Shown: positions 37,522 to 56,435 of the stretch, piece after piece
How the letters are laid out: every line of letters starts with the position of its first letter
How positions within the stretch are numbered: the stretch's first letter is position 1
Source: Meloidogyne chitwoodi
Taxonomy: Eukaryota > Nematoda > Chromadorea > Rhabditida > Meloidogynidae
DNA: 64,000 nt
NCBI GenBank assembly: GCA_015183035.1
Contig: JACZZP010000009.1
Coordinates: 992,001-1,056,000, forward strand
Direction: 5' to 3'
Made by a program: the position numbers and the translations under genes
The notes under the pieces: model-generated
The model's database searches: none
The model's input: only the letters and a program-made list of their open reading frames with translations
Told to the model about the DNA's origin: nothing

Positions 37522-38139
37522 TAATGATTATTTTTGAGTTTTTGATTAAATATTTTTTTGATTTTTGTTTAATTTATATAATTTGTTTTGAATTTAAAAA
37601 TTTTTTAGTTAAAAATTTTGATTATTGTTAGGATTTGTATTTATTTTTAAATAATTTTAGGAATTTTATTTTATCAAATATTTAAAAATTCTTCTATCTC
37701 CCCTTTTATCTTTCACTTTATAATATAATTATTTCGGGTTTAGTTTTGTAAAAATGAAAATATTTAATAATATAATATTAGTATCAAGAAATATACTTAT
37801 ATTTAAAAAAACTTGAAGATTATTAAAAGTAATATTTATAATGTTGTTGTTTCAATCCATTTTGAGTTAAAATTATATATGTATATAAAATAACTTTGAA
37901 ACTCGTGAAAACTCGTGTTATGATAAAATTACGCTTTAACCAGGACCGCGAGAGGGCTAAAAGTTTTACATGTTGCTGGAAGAGAAAATTGAGAGTTTTA
38001 GTGTTTTCAAAAGGGATACTATATAAACCACGTATTTTAACAGTCTTATGTCCAGAGCTACGTCAACCAACGTCTATGAGCAGCGCCGCCAACGACTACG
38101 AGCAACTCCAACGATATTGGTTCTGTGAGCAGACGTTCT
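37522..38139 (+). other. Spacer leading into the minisatellite
   Basis: AT-rich 3' region of STOML2 to about 37900, then a GC-richer stretch. At 38055-38139 are diverged relatives of the following repeat unit (gagctacgtcaaccaacgtctatgagcagc). The open frame here has no recognisable domain. No gene called. Confidence 0.4.
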
Positions 38140-38378
38140 AGGAGCTACGCCAACGGTGGTGGTTCTAGTAACTTATGTTATAGGAGCTACGCCAACGGTG
38201 GTGGTTCTAGTAACTTTGTTATAGGAGCTACGCCAACGGTGGTGGTTCTAGTAACTTATGTTATAGGAGCTACGCCAACGGTGGTGGTTCTAGTAACTTT
38301 GTTATAGGAGCTACGCCAACGGTGGTGGTTCTAGTAACTTTGTTATAGGAGCTACGCCAACGGTGGTGGTTCTATGAG
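38140..38378 (+). repeat. 41/42 bp minisatellite, six copies
   Basis: Six tandem copies start at 38140, 38182, 38223, 38265, 38306 and 38347; the last is partial. The unit is aggagctacgccaacggtgg followed by tggttctagtaactt and then atgttat or tgttat, so the period alternates between 42 and 41 bases. Because 41 is not a multiple of three, no single reading frame runs through the whole array (GGGSSNLCY-type repeats give way to PTVVVLV), so it is unlikely to be coding. Copies are nearly identical, which implies recent expansion. It lies just upstream of the truncated kinase. Confidence 0.9.
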
Positions 38379-38395
38379 CTGACGTTCTAGGAGCA

Positions 38396-39689
38396 ATGTT
38401 GCTTGGAAAACCGATAGATGATCTCCTCCGGATGCAGCCAAAGCGCAGGTTTTCAGCCGTCACCACTCTTCGGATTGGTATTCAATTTATTTGAGTAGGA
38501 AAATTTCAGTAAATAAATGTCAAATAATAATTATTATACTTTAAGGCCTTCTGCAGTCTCCATAAAGTGGATTCATTCATCGCGATGTGAAACCAGCAAA
38601 TATCGCTGTAGGCCACAAGCGGCCAGATCTCATCTACCTCTTTGACTTTGGGTTAGCGTGCTTCATTTACACAGACGAGGACAAATTAATGCTGAGACCG
38701 CGTCGCAAGAAGGTGAAAATGAAACCTTTCGTCAAAAATTTCTTTATCTTCGCTTATTCTTTCAGATCCAGTTCCGTGGGACCTATCGCTACTGTTCGTT
38801 GAACGCGCAAAAGTGCATGGACCAAGGTCAAGTGGATGATTTTGAAGTGTTTTGGTGTGTAACTTATTTTTGAATATAAAATTATTTTGTAGTATACATT
38901 GATTGAATGCCGAAAGCGGAAGTTGCCTTGGACTGGAATCAAATCAAAGGAATGCCAGGAAAAGAAGGAGATCATTACTAGCGCCGAGTTGCTTGAGGTA
39001 AATTGTCCTTTTTTATCAAACAAATTTTGTACTATTAGGATTGTCCGCCTTCCTTCTCTCGTATCATGGAGAATTTGCGCCCACTTGGATTCTCTGATGA
39101 GCCCAAATACGGTTCTCTCATTCAGTGGCTTACTGAAGATTTGCAAGCGGACCCAGAAAGCAGCAATAGTTTTGAATGGCAGCGTGCCTGTCGTCAGTCT
39201 CGTGTTATGAATGTCGAGGTGGGTGATGCGGAGGCAAGTTTTTCAGAGATGTTTGTGTGACTTCTAATTTTGAATAATTTTCAGGTAAAATCCGAAACTG
39301 CGCAGACAGATGTCAGTCTCTTCACTACATTGGCTGTTTCAGACGAAGAAGATGGGAGCACAGTTGAATACGATGAACCATTGAGAACATGCCACCTGAC
39401 AAAAAATTATGAATATAGATGCGATCAAAGCAAAGCAGCAGGAGGGAGCGGCAGAGAAGGAGATGACGGCCAAGCCTTCAGAAGATGCCAAGAAATAATA
39501 AACAATTATTGCTATCAGTGTTCTCCTGACCGGGTTTCGGTCATGATCATAAGTGACCTGACCTTGACTGATCTGACCGGGTTCTGGTCAGGTAATTTTG
39601 ATGACCGAAAAAAGGCTAGTCAGAACACTGAGTGCTATCACATTTCCTTTTTGTATTGTGTCGTAACTATTTATTTTTGTATTAAATGA
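38396..39689 (+). pseudogene. Truncated CK1/TTBK-like protein kinase, probably nonfunctional
   Basis: Casein-kinase-1 superfamily fragment of the nematode-expanded type. It starts in mid-domain (MLLGKPIDDLLRMQPKRRFS, LRIGI), with no glycine loop or ATP lysine upstream, only the minisatellite. Catalytic pieces follow: IHRDVKPANIAVGHKRPDLI, LFDFGLACFIYTDEDKL, then FRGTYRYCSLNAQKCMDQGQ, DDFEVFWCYTLIECRKRKLP, and FSDEPKYGSLIQWLTEDLQA to NSFEWQ. The stretch expected to read LQSLHKVGFIHRDVK is broken: around 38550-38580 the LHKV frame and the FIHRDVK frame are offset, and no GT-AG intron joins them. A small deletion or sequence error explains this. The C-terminal tail is not conserved. A functional gene with a missing N-terminal exon is possible but less likely. 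Confidence 0.65.
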
Positions 39690-40502
39690 AATTTGTATTG
39701 AAAGTGAATAGGGTTTCGATGATTTGGTTGATCCCGTTTTGGATGGCAGTGGGAGATGACGACAAAACTCCAGAAGATGCCAAGAAATAATATAGATTAT
39801 TACTATTAGTTGTCGGTTCCTGGAGAACTTTATATCCAGTGTTTGGAATTTTCGATTTTGTTCATACTCATACTTCATATCATCAACAAAAGTTGCTCAT
39901 ACTCATACCGTCTATTTTTTCCCTCATACATCATACTCTATTTGTACATTTTTAGGCTTCATACATCATACTCATAAATTTAATAGGAAAAAATATATGT
40001 ATATTTTTTACACTTTATTTTAAATCATTACCACTAAGGGGTTAAATATTTTATAATAATTATTTTAATGAACTAAATTATCTAAAATAAATTGATAAAA
40101 TTAAAAAGTTTTCATTTTTTTAAATGTGGGAGGAACAATTCCATTGGATTATAATATTATTATTATTATAATCTTCTAAAATAAGCAATCGCAATAATTG
40201 GTAAAAATAATATCTTCTAAAGGCAATAAACTAAAAGCTACTACTACTATTTATCTTTTTTTTTTAATTTAATATTATTAAATAAATAAAATAATAATTA
40301 TTATTTTTAATAATAAAATAGGTAAATTATTTTTTTATTTAAATATTAAAACTAAAAAGGAAAGCTCTATTCATTGCCAGTGGAATGATTAAGCAGATAA
40401 AACATTCATGATTTAAATTAATTTTATATCCTTTATTTTCTTTGACTTATTTCAATTTTTAATAATTATATTTATTTTAATATTAAATTTTTATTAGTTT
40501 TA
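39690..40502 (+). other. Spacer with duplicated kinase tail and CATACTCATA repeats
   Basis: At about 39750-39815 the sequence repeats the end of the kinase fragment (gagatgac, agaagatgccaagaaataat, attattactatta) seen at 39459-39515, a partial direct duplication. At 39866-39990 short words catactcatac and catacatcatac recur about seven times. The rest is AT-rich. No gene called before the ATG at 40503. Confidence 0.45.
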
Positions 40503-42733
40503 ATGGCATTTTGGCCAGATATTATTTCAAATTTATTACCTGGCTTTGCTTTGGTAAGTATCATAAATTAAATATATTTTTTTTAATTATTGTTCTTTAA
40601 CTTTTTTTGTAATTTCTCAAAAAATACCAAAATTTTTATCTAAAATAATAAATTTAGTTAACTACATGTACTTCATTAATTTTTCTTATTGCAATGAAAA
40701 AAGCTTCCGGTGGTTTTATTACCGCTTTTTATACACTTAGAGCAATGGGTAAAATAATAATTTAATTTTATTAAATTAATTAAAAAAAGATTTACTTCTT
40801 GGTCTTTCCCTTTTCTATGCTGGGTTTCATGGAATTCTTCATTCAGTATATAGTGAACAAAATGAACAAATTCCACCAATTAAATGTCTTTTTACTGCTG
40901 CTCATTTACATTTTTGGGTAAATTAATTAAACATAACATCTATTTTTTAAAAAACTAGCGAAGTTGATCGCCCTTCTGGCGTCCTTCTTCCCTACAAAAA
41001 TAAACAAAAAACTAAAATAACCGTATCAATAAAGTAATCATACTAATAAACATTTCCAAGTTGTTTCTGGTTGTTTTTTAATATATATTTGTTAAAATTT
41101 AATTTTTTTTACAAAACAAAAAACGTGAATAAACATAAAAGAACAAAGAAATAATAGGTCAAAACATTTCTTTAAACAAAAACACCGACATTGATATAAC
41201 AAAGCTGCTCAAAGAAATAACGCAAACGAAGATACAAAAATAACAAATAATATGAGGTCGCCCACCCACCATCCCTGACCTCCCTTAAAACCAATCGGCC
41301 ACAACCAAACGGCGTAACCCAAGCCACCACCACTCAAGAATGATTAGAATATAAGCGGTTTATACATATAGTATCCAACTGTCAAAAACTACTATAAAAA
41401 ACCTATTTTCACTTAACCCAATCATTTGTCTAAAAAGGACAAACAGACATCCAGACAAACATTCTCAATTATATAATTAGATTTTTAAAAAATTAAAAAA
41501 TATTTTTTTATATAAATTTAAAGATATTTACTGATTCTTCACAAATATTACTTTTAACATTACTTTGTGTTGATCAATTTATTTCTGTTGTTTGGACAAA
41601 GAGACATAAGGAAGTAAAATTAATTATAATTATTTTTTTAATTAAAATAATTTAATTTTTTTTAAAAAAAGTTTTCTGAATATTATTTTAATACAACATT
41701 TATATTAATATTATTATTATTTTCATTTATTTCTTTTATTCCTGCTTGGAGTAATCCAATTTTATTATCAGAAAATACAACAATTCAAATTTCTTCATTT
41801 TGTTCTATGCAAGATGTTTTTAATTAATTTAATTAAATAATTTAATTTTTGAAAAAAGGTTTTTGGTCAATATTATTATAATATTCAATTAGAAATACGT
41901 AAATGGTTTCCTTTTGGTTGTATTATTTTTCTAAGTATTATAGCAATTATTCTTTTTTCTTTACAATTAACTCAAAAAGGACATTTTAAATGGTCTGATA
42001 ATAATAAACAATCATCTAAAGTATTTTTTTAATTTAATTAATTAATTTATTTATTTATTTATTTTAAAAGTTATTTTTGCTACTTTTATGTCGAGCTATT
42101 TTATTTACTACATTTATTCATATTCCTATTTTAGAATTACCTTTAATTATGAAAACAGCTTTTCCTAATTATTATCGATTATCTGCAAAATCTGATATTT
42201 CAATGTTTTTATTTTTTTCTATTAAATATATTTTTTTAGAATACCAAATGAACAACGATTTCTTCAAGAAATTCTTATTCGTATTTGGCAATCTCTTTTA
42301 ATTGGATTGGTTTTTTTAAACAAATTATTATTTATTTATTTTTTTTTAATAAATTTTAGTTAGAACCAATATTTGATATAATTTTTCTTCCTCAATTTCC
42401 AGCAGAAATTTGTTCTTTTTTTAATTTACAAAAAGTAAGGAAATTTAAATTATAAAATAATTTTAATAATTAAAATACAAAAAATAGAACTTTTAAAATA
42501 TTTTTAGATGAGAAGAACATGGCAAAGTGTTGATGGTAAATTAATTAATTTTTTAACATTTTCAAAAATTTAAAAAATAAAAAGATCCTCCAATAAAAAA
42601 TGCTGGAACTTCAAGTTTTGATATTTTTGGATCTTTTCATTCAATTACTGGAAATATTGTTGGAGAAGCTGGAATTCCAATGGAATTAAATGCTGATGTA
42701 CAACGTTCTGTTTCTTTTTATTATAATGAATAA
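40503..42733 (+). CDS. Seven-transmembrane receptor-like protein, family not recognised
   Basis: Spliced gene of about eight exons. The protein has seven hydrophobic segments of 20-25 residues: LLPGFALLTTCTSLIFLIAM, AMGLLLGLSLFYAGFHGILH, ILLLTLLCVDQFISVVW, FILILLLFSFISFIPAW, GCIIFLSIIAIILFSLQL, LFLLLLCRAILFTTFIHIPI and WQSLLIGLLEPIFDIIF. The third is followed by the charged KRHKEF, with CVDQF where rhodopsin-type receptors have DRY, so a serpentine receptor is plausible. I do not recognise the family and can assign no ligand. The C-terminus (SFHSITGNIVGEAGIP to SVSFYYNE) is hydrophilic. An unusually long intron of about 600 bp (from about 40918 to about 41520) separates the third and fourth exons. 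Confidence 0.65.
40955..41475. other. GC-richer insert inside a 7TM gene intron
   Basis: The long intron holds a stretch unlike other introns in this window: gaagttgatcgcccttctgg, gaggtcgcccacccaccatc and cggccacaaccaaacggcg. I see no long open frame, no clear terminal inverted repeat and no tRNA-type box B. It is probably a decayed transposable-element insertion; the family is unknown. Confidence 0.35.
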
Positions 42734-43862
42734 ATTTAAAAAAAATAATAATAATTTAAATTTTAAAAAATTAAAACTTTATAGAATTATTTATTATTAA
42801 ATAAAAAATAGTAAAATGTTTTATAATTAAAAAAGTATTATTTATAATTTAAATTCAGTTAAAATATAAAATTAATATTTACCATTTTATTACAATTTAT
42901 AAGATAAATATAAATATATTAATTACTTTTTTAATTATTAATTTCCTCTAAAGCCAATTTATTTGAAATTTTTATTAATAACATTTCAGAAACCAAAATT
43001 TTTTTTATTATCAATCATCTTTTTGTTTATCTTTAAAATTTTGTGATATTTTAAAATAAAATATAATTTTTGATTTTTTAAAATAAATATTAAAAAAAAA
43101 AAGATTTGATGACTAAATCTCTAGTTTTTATTTTATTTATTTTATGAAAAGTTTAAAAGTTAATTTTTTATACATATTTTGACAAAAAAAGTCCCTCCAG
43201 TTATTTTTTTAAATTTACTTTCCTTTACGTGGACATATATTATTTATTTATTTATTTATTTCCGCCCACGCTAGATCACATAAAATATTTTTTTTTATTA
43301 TTTACCTCTTAACAAATAAATTCTCTTTCTTTTTTATTAAACACCAATTGCTCTTTTTATATTATTTTTTTTACTTATTTTTAAGCTTTTTATCTTTTCT
43401 TTAGAGTTAAGTTTTGATATTTGTCAGAACAACTGGATCGACTTTAAAAAAAAATGAAAGAAAAATTCTAAATAAAATATTATTTAGAAAAAGCTCTTCT
43501 TTTGTTTAAAATAATGATTATTATTATTATTGTGTGTATATTTGTAATAAAAAGAAAAGAAAAAATAAGAAGCTTCTCTTTTATTTTAAAATAAATAATA
43601 TTACTAAATAAATACTTAACTTTTATTTATTTTATTTTTATCCAACAACTAAAAAATTATTATTTCCTCTCTTGACTAACTAAAATCGATCAGAGTCCCA
43701 TGGTTTTATTATTTTTGCTTCAGATTTTTTAGTCCTCAAATTACTCACATTCCCTTCTTTTTATCCTTCCTACAAAAAAAGACGAAATCTGAGCAGATTT
43801 ATTTTTATTCCTTTCTTTTATTTTTAATTAATTTCTTTTTAATTCTCCTTTTGAGGGATATT
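42734..43862 (+). other. AT-rich promoter region of the NUAK gene
   Basis: About 1.1 kb without coding frames or inverted repeats. Most of it is A/T homopolymer tracts and TTTATTTA runs. It must contain the 3' end of the 7TM gene and the NUAK promoter. Confidence 0.45.
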
Positions 43863-50649
<6,787 letters not shown>

Positions 50650-51070
50650 TTAAATTGAAAGAAAAGAGACTAATCTCCTGTTGATTTATTAAAAAATATA
50701 AACAAAATGTTCTTCTAGTCTTTTATAAAATATTTTTCTAGTCAAAAATAAATAATTTTTTTTTTTAAATTTTATGTATCAGAAGGATCAGCTTATTTTA
50801 TAATTAAATTTACAATTAATTAATTTATATCAGACAATTTATTTTACCCAACTTTTATATTTTAATTAAAATTCTGATCCTTTAATTTTTATTATTATAT
50901 AAATTCTTATGTAATATTTTTTTTAATAAATAATAAACGGAAATTAATAAAAATTAATTTAAAAATAAATAAAAGAATATGTGGTAATTAAATAATATTT
51001 TTAAAATTACATTATAATTAAATATATTTAATAAATATTTTTTAGAGAATTAAAAATAAAAAACATTTTT
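50650..51070 (+). other. AT-rich region between convergent NUAK and astacin genes
   Basis: About 420 bp of AT-rich sequence with no coding frame. It should contain both 3' ends. I see no structure beyond short A and T runs. Confidence 0.45.
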
Positions 51071-53065
51071 TTATAATTTTTTACATCTTCCACAAGTAAA
51101 TGGACAATATGATCTCATAATAAAATAAAATGATATTCTTCTACAATAATCACTAAATTGAGAACAATCAATAAAATAATCTTTACATTTTTGTTGTTTT
51201 TCATTATTTAATTCTCCTATAATAATTAATTAATATTTTAATTTAATTTATTTAATTTACCACTTTGTTCTCTTAAAAAACTTTCATCTGTTTGTTCTTG
51301 TAATATTTCTGGTTTTATTAAAATATTATTAATTTCATCAGTTTTTCTTCTTAATTTCTTTTTTATTTTATTATTTTTAATATTTTCTGAATAAATTAAT
51401 TCTGGAATTTTTGTTGTTTTATTAATATTTATTATTTTTTGATGTTTCTTTTTAATTAAATTTGAACGATTACTTTTTTGTCTACATTGATATAATTTAA
51501 GTATTTTAGCAACATCTAATTCACTCAATTCAAAAGAATTTCCAATTATATTTGTAAACTTTTTTAAAAAATTAAAATAATTTTTTAATATTTACCTCGT
51601 TAATAACTGCTTCTAAAGTATTTCTTCCATTTCGGCTAAATGCTGAAGAACCATAATGCATAATAGATCTAATAAAAATTTAAAAAAGAAAATAATTTAA
51701 ATAATTAAAAACAATATATTAGATTTTTTACCTATAATCATATGGTTCTTCTAAGGTATCTTGGATAGCAGATGATACCAAAAAAATATTTAAAAATTCA
51801 TAAAATATTTAAAAAAATATTAACCACATCAAATTGTGAATCCAAACCAGGCAATATATTCTCCCAACGTATCACAATGTGATTATCACGATCTGCCCTA
51901 CTATGTTCATGCCAAAAGCCCAATGAATGCATTAATTCATGAAATATCTATAATTTTAATTTTTTTATTTTTCAATAAAATTAGATCTGGAAAAGATAAA
52001 AAAAGAATTAGGCAATCAAAATTGATTAATAGAATAAATTAATATTCTCGAGAGTCAATTCCTTTCTCTATTGGTTAGATATCTTGTATTGAGTATGTTT
52101 GTAATTATTTTGCCATTTTACCTACCGTTTCATTAAATAAACATCCTTGTCCCAATGACAGTTCTTGTTTTCCACCAGTTTTTCCAACTTGAGAATAACA
52201 CCTTAAATTTAATCATCTCTTCCTTTTGCTATGTTTTTCGCTTACCCATTGCCTCTTATTATGTTCAAATAATCAGATTCAAAATATCTTCTAGGTATGA
52301 AACGAATGCATCCAAATGTACGCCTTAAATTGATATTTTTATCCTTTTTACATAAAAAACCTACAGAGGATTTGAATTTTGAATACACATAATATGTATT
52401 AATATCAAAAATTTAAATTATTTATTTTCTTACCGGCGATAAGTACGGAAGACTCGTTGTAAAAGTCTAACTTCTCCAAGTGCTAAATAAAAAAACTTTA
52501 TTAAAAAGGAACCAAACGTACAAAAAGCTTCATCTAATTCATAAGGAACAATTCCATTTTGCCTTTAAAATTTAAAAGTTTCCACTAATTTAATTTAAAA
52601 AATTAAATTAGTCAGAACCATGTTAATTGACGATTTTTTAGTGCATTAAATTGAACATTTGGATCTAATAACTAATAAATAAATTAGGAGATATAGTTTA
52701 AATATTACTTGTTTAAGTAATACTTCATCAACTCCATCAATATCTCCCTGAAACTTTCCTAATAACAAATAATTAATTAAAATAATTTTTATAATTATTT
52801 ATTAACCAGAATGCATCCACGCTGGTTCTTTAAATTGATTTGATTGTACTGTTGAGTTTTCTTCAATATTTTCTAATTCTAAAATATAATTTTCATCGTT
52901 TTCATTTTCAATTATTTGTGACGATGATGAGATAAAGTTTAGAAATGTAATAATAATAATAAAAAAGTTAATAAAATTAATAATAAATCTCATTATTCTG
53001 CACCAAAAAGAAATTAAACCTGAAGAGGAATAATGGCTTCTTTTTCTCATTTGAGAATTCAACAA
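51071..53065 (-). CDS. Astacin metalloprotease with C-terminal ShKT domain (NAS type)
   Basis: Secreted zinc endopeptidase of the nematode NAS family. About ten exons on the minus strand. The start is either 53065 or the in-frame Met at 52993, which heads a clean signal peptide ([20 protein letters not shown]). A propeptide precedes the catalytic domain: [26 protein letters not shown] and [20 protein letters not shown]. The zinc site reads [19 protein letters not shown] and the Met-turn reads [16 protein letters not shown]. After a Lys/Asn-rich linker, the last exons give a six-cysteine ShKT module ([15 protein letters not shown], then [13 protein letters not shown]) and TAA at 51073-51071. 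The group with one ShKT domain (C. elegans NAS-13/14/15 type) fits best. A role in cuticle or matrix processing is inference. Confidence 0.88.
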
Positions 53066-53798
53066 TGAACACCACCGGTAGAAATATTTTAATTTATTTA
53101 TTTTTAGTTAATAAATAAATAAAACAATGAGTAGAAAATAAATAAAGCACACAATAACAGTCCAATAAAATCCCAATTCTTTAACCTTCTTTTTACATCC
53201 CGATTTTGAATGTCGTTGACCACCATTTACTCTATGGGGTTCCTAAAATATGTGACAAAAGCCAGTCAATGTTTGTGTTTGTACTATATCTCGAATGGCT
53301 CTGTCCAACGATTGGTGCGAAAAGGAAAATTATATTGGGGTTGAAAATTTATTTTTAAAATAAATTCAATATTATTTTATATATTTAAAATAATTTATTT
53401 AAAATAAAAAAATAAAATATAAACAATATCCTTATAATATAATTGAGCATAAGTGATAAAGTACATGTATTTAAAGAGAAAAAATATATTGGCTTATTAA
53501 CAATACAAATAGATCAAAACCCTAATTTTTTAATTTAGATGTTAACTAAAAATATTAACTAATTTTTTTCAAAATTTAATAAATAATCTTCATTTTCTAG
53601 AAAGTAAAAAAGTAAAGTCATTTTTATTGTAATCTTTTTTGGAATGTTGATCTATAAATAAGGACTGTTTAAGATAAGGCATTAGGAATAGAAAAAAGAA
53701 TAAATAAATCCCTGTCATAGATTAAAATATTTGAAGGCAATATAAAAAAAATATAATTTTAAAAAATAATTTAAAAATATAATAAAAAAATATGTTGG
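53066..53798 (-). other. Spacer between ADAM17-like and astacin genes
   Basis: About 730 bp, mostly AT-rich; 53150-53335 is less AT-rich and could be regulatory for the astacin gene. No coding frame, inverted repeat or RNA gene seen. Confidence 0.4.
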
Positions 53799-56431
53799 TC
53801 AAAGACTTGTTTCTTTATTTGTTTTTTCTTGATTCATTTTTAATTTATGCTCATTTCTATGTCTTGCCTTATTGTCAAATAAATCAAAATGAGCATTTTC
53901 TTCATTATCATTATATTTTAAATTAAAAAAAGTTTTTTCAGAATGTGAAGGTTTAATTTTATCTTCAATCGTTGATTGTGATATTTCATTTATTGAATGA
54001 CTATGTTGTAGGTTTATTACAGATTGTTTAAAATTAGAGCCATTACTAAGAATTTGTACATTATTTTGAGCATTTATCCGTTTTTTGATTAATTCATTTT
54101 TCTCTTGTTTGTCCTGTAAATAATTAAAAATATTTTTGTAAATAATTGTTTTTACTTTATAAACAATAAATGCTCCACAAGGGCACCAAATTAACAGTGA
54201 AATAATAACAACAATAAAAACAATGTAGTCAGCAAAAAATTTACCTATTAAATTTAGAGGAATAAATTTTTTAAAATTCATTTTACGGTGTGATTGTCCA
54301 TCCAAGTTTTCAAAAAATCTCCATATTGGACCTGAATCGGTTGTTTCTTTCTCGCAAACTTTCTAAAAAATAAAATAAATTAATAAAAGATAAGAGCATA
54401 ATAAAAAAGAAAATTACTTCACAAATTTTTAGTTAATCTCTATGCCATTTTATTAAAAACAAAAAAATACTCGAATGCAATGTCCGTGAATACACATAGA
54501 ATTGTCTGGTAACCACCGTTCTGGTTTTACTGGACTACAAATGCCTGTAATATTTGAACGACAACAACGTTTACAAGCAACAGTGGCTAAATTCAAAAAA
54601 AAATGTTTTTAAAATATAAAAATTTAAAAACCATCTTCGCAAAAACAAGGCATAAGATCTGGCGAAATTAAACTACAAAAGGGAATACAATCACCATTTA
54701 AACATTTTCCCTCATCTGTACAATTTGTACCATCCTCTAATGGTTCAGGATTTGGACATTTTTCACTATATCCACTGAAAAACAAAAGAAAAATAAGAAA
54801 TTTAAGTTTCAAACCCTCCGCACATTGTAAATCATAAAGAAAATTGAAAAAGGAAAGATATCTAGATTATAAAATAAGAAGTCAAAGATAATATAGATTG
54901 TACATATCTAGATATCATTTAGAGTTTATTAATCAATCGAAAAGAAAAATATTTTAAAAATAACCTGCAAGTAGTCTCAGCTTTGCACAAATCACTCTTT
55001 TGTGGATGACAAAAAACATCTGTGCCTAGAAAAGTACAATCCATTGAGCAACATTCAGAATGCATAAAATAAATTAAAATTATATATTTTATAATTTAAG
55101 TAAAATTACCTAGGAGAGCAAAAAGCGCCAGACCTAAGTTTACATTCCCGAGTACAACAATCATCTCTAGTACCAAAATGTTGAAAATGTGCACCACCAT
55201 CACACTGTTCACCTTCTTCAAGTAATCCATTACCACAAAAGGCTTTCTTTTCCTCTACAAAACAATGATTGGCAAGAGAGTAAAGTACTTGATGAATTGA
55301 ATAAACAGAACATGAAGAAAATTGGTAATTATTTTTATCATATCCAGTATTTGCACTTTCCCACATGACAAAACGGCCATCCCTTGAATTCCTTGGCACG
55401 CACTTTTCATCATGTTCATCATCATGCAAACTACCCCAAGAATGTCCAAGCTCTAAAATATAAAATTTATGTTAATTTTTAGAAAAATAACCATGTGCAA
55501 GAACTAGGTCCACAACACGAGTAATCATTAAATCTGATCTTCGTCTTACTGTAATAAGAGCTAAAAATTTCGGGAATAATTATCGAAAATAGCAAATAAT
55601 ATATCATCTAAGTAAGCTTATACCTGTATTCGTAAAAGTGTCATTCAATTTTTTGGTTGCACAAACGCCCCTTTTGCCTGGATCTCCAATCTATTAAATT
55701 GTAAATTTAAAAAATCTTGCTTATAAAAACAAACATTTGCTAAACCAATAACGTCAAATTCTAACGATTTAGCAGTAATAAGTACAGTTAAACAAGTTGA
55801 ATTTGTACCTTCTTCTGCCGAAAATGACTAAACAACAAGAGGTATAATTTAATTTCAAAAAAACCTTTAAAATTTCAATAGCATTAACATCAGCTTGAAT
55901 TGCTGAATTAAAATGATTGATATGTGGAGAATCTTCAGGCTGTTCTAATATTTTCATTTCTTTAATAACAAATCCCAAATTTGAAAGTTTATCTCCATTA
56001 ATGTCCAATCCCCAATCAACAGGAGAAAAAATTCCATTAACTCTTTCAATTAAATTTATCTACTTTTTTTAAGAAAATATATTTATTGCAACAAAAAATC
56101 TAATTTTAAGCTCATTATCAACACTTGTAGGAGGTAATAGAAAAAATCCGTTCGCATGAAACAGACACTGGGGTTTGGAAAAAAACAAAATTCAGACCTA
56201 TACGTAAAATTACAGCAATCACACCGAAAAAAACTAAAAATATTAAAAACTTACTAAGTATCTAGCTGAATTTGCATAATTTCTATTACCAATATCTCTG
56301 TAAAAAACGTAATCAGCTACTAATTTCAATTCACACCGATTACGTCGTATTGAATTTGAGGCAAAATGATAATTTTGTGGAAAAAATAGCAAAATAAAAG
56401 GTAAAATATTCAAATAATGAATTCCAAACAT
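53799..56431 (-). CDS. ADAM17/TACE-like membrane metalloprotease without a prodomain
   Basis: Membrane-anchored sheddase homologue, closest to ADAM17 (C. elegans ADM-4). About 14 exons. A signal-like start MFGIHYLNILPFILLFFPQN is followed by RRNRCELKLVADYVFYRD, which in ADAM17 lies just after the furin cut. Thus the roughly 200-residue prodomain of the family is absent. The zinc site is AHELGHSWGSLHDD (made by splicing at about 55485-55450). Next come the disintegrin-like region (CGNGLLEEGEQCDGG, CKLRSGAFCSP, CSMDCTFLG), a Cys-rich module (DEGKCLNGDCIPFC, CCRSNITGICSP), a transmembrane helix (FADYIVFIVVIISLLIWCPC) and a charged cytosolic tail ending NKETSL, stop at 53801-53799. The start lies 4 nt after the LSM10-like stop on the same strand. 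Confidence 0.82.
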
Positions 56432-56435
56432 TGTT

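Noticed and set aside
38125..38307. Open frame through the minisatellite giving YANGGGSS repeats
   Set aside because: Unit length alternates 41/42, so the frame changes from copy to copy; it is a by-product of the repeat.
38140..38378. CRISPR-like array (repeats with spacers)
   Set aside because: Units are direct tandem copies without unique spacers, and the genome is eukaryotic.
39285..39689. GC-AG intron in the kinase fragment at 39234
   Set aside because: A canonical GT donor 15 bases upstream (after AATGTCGAG) also keeps the frame, so no unusual splice is needed.
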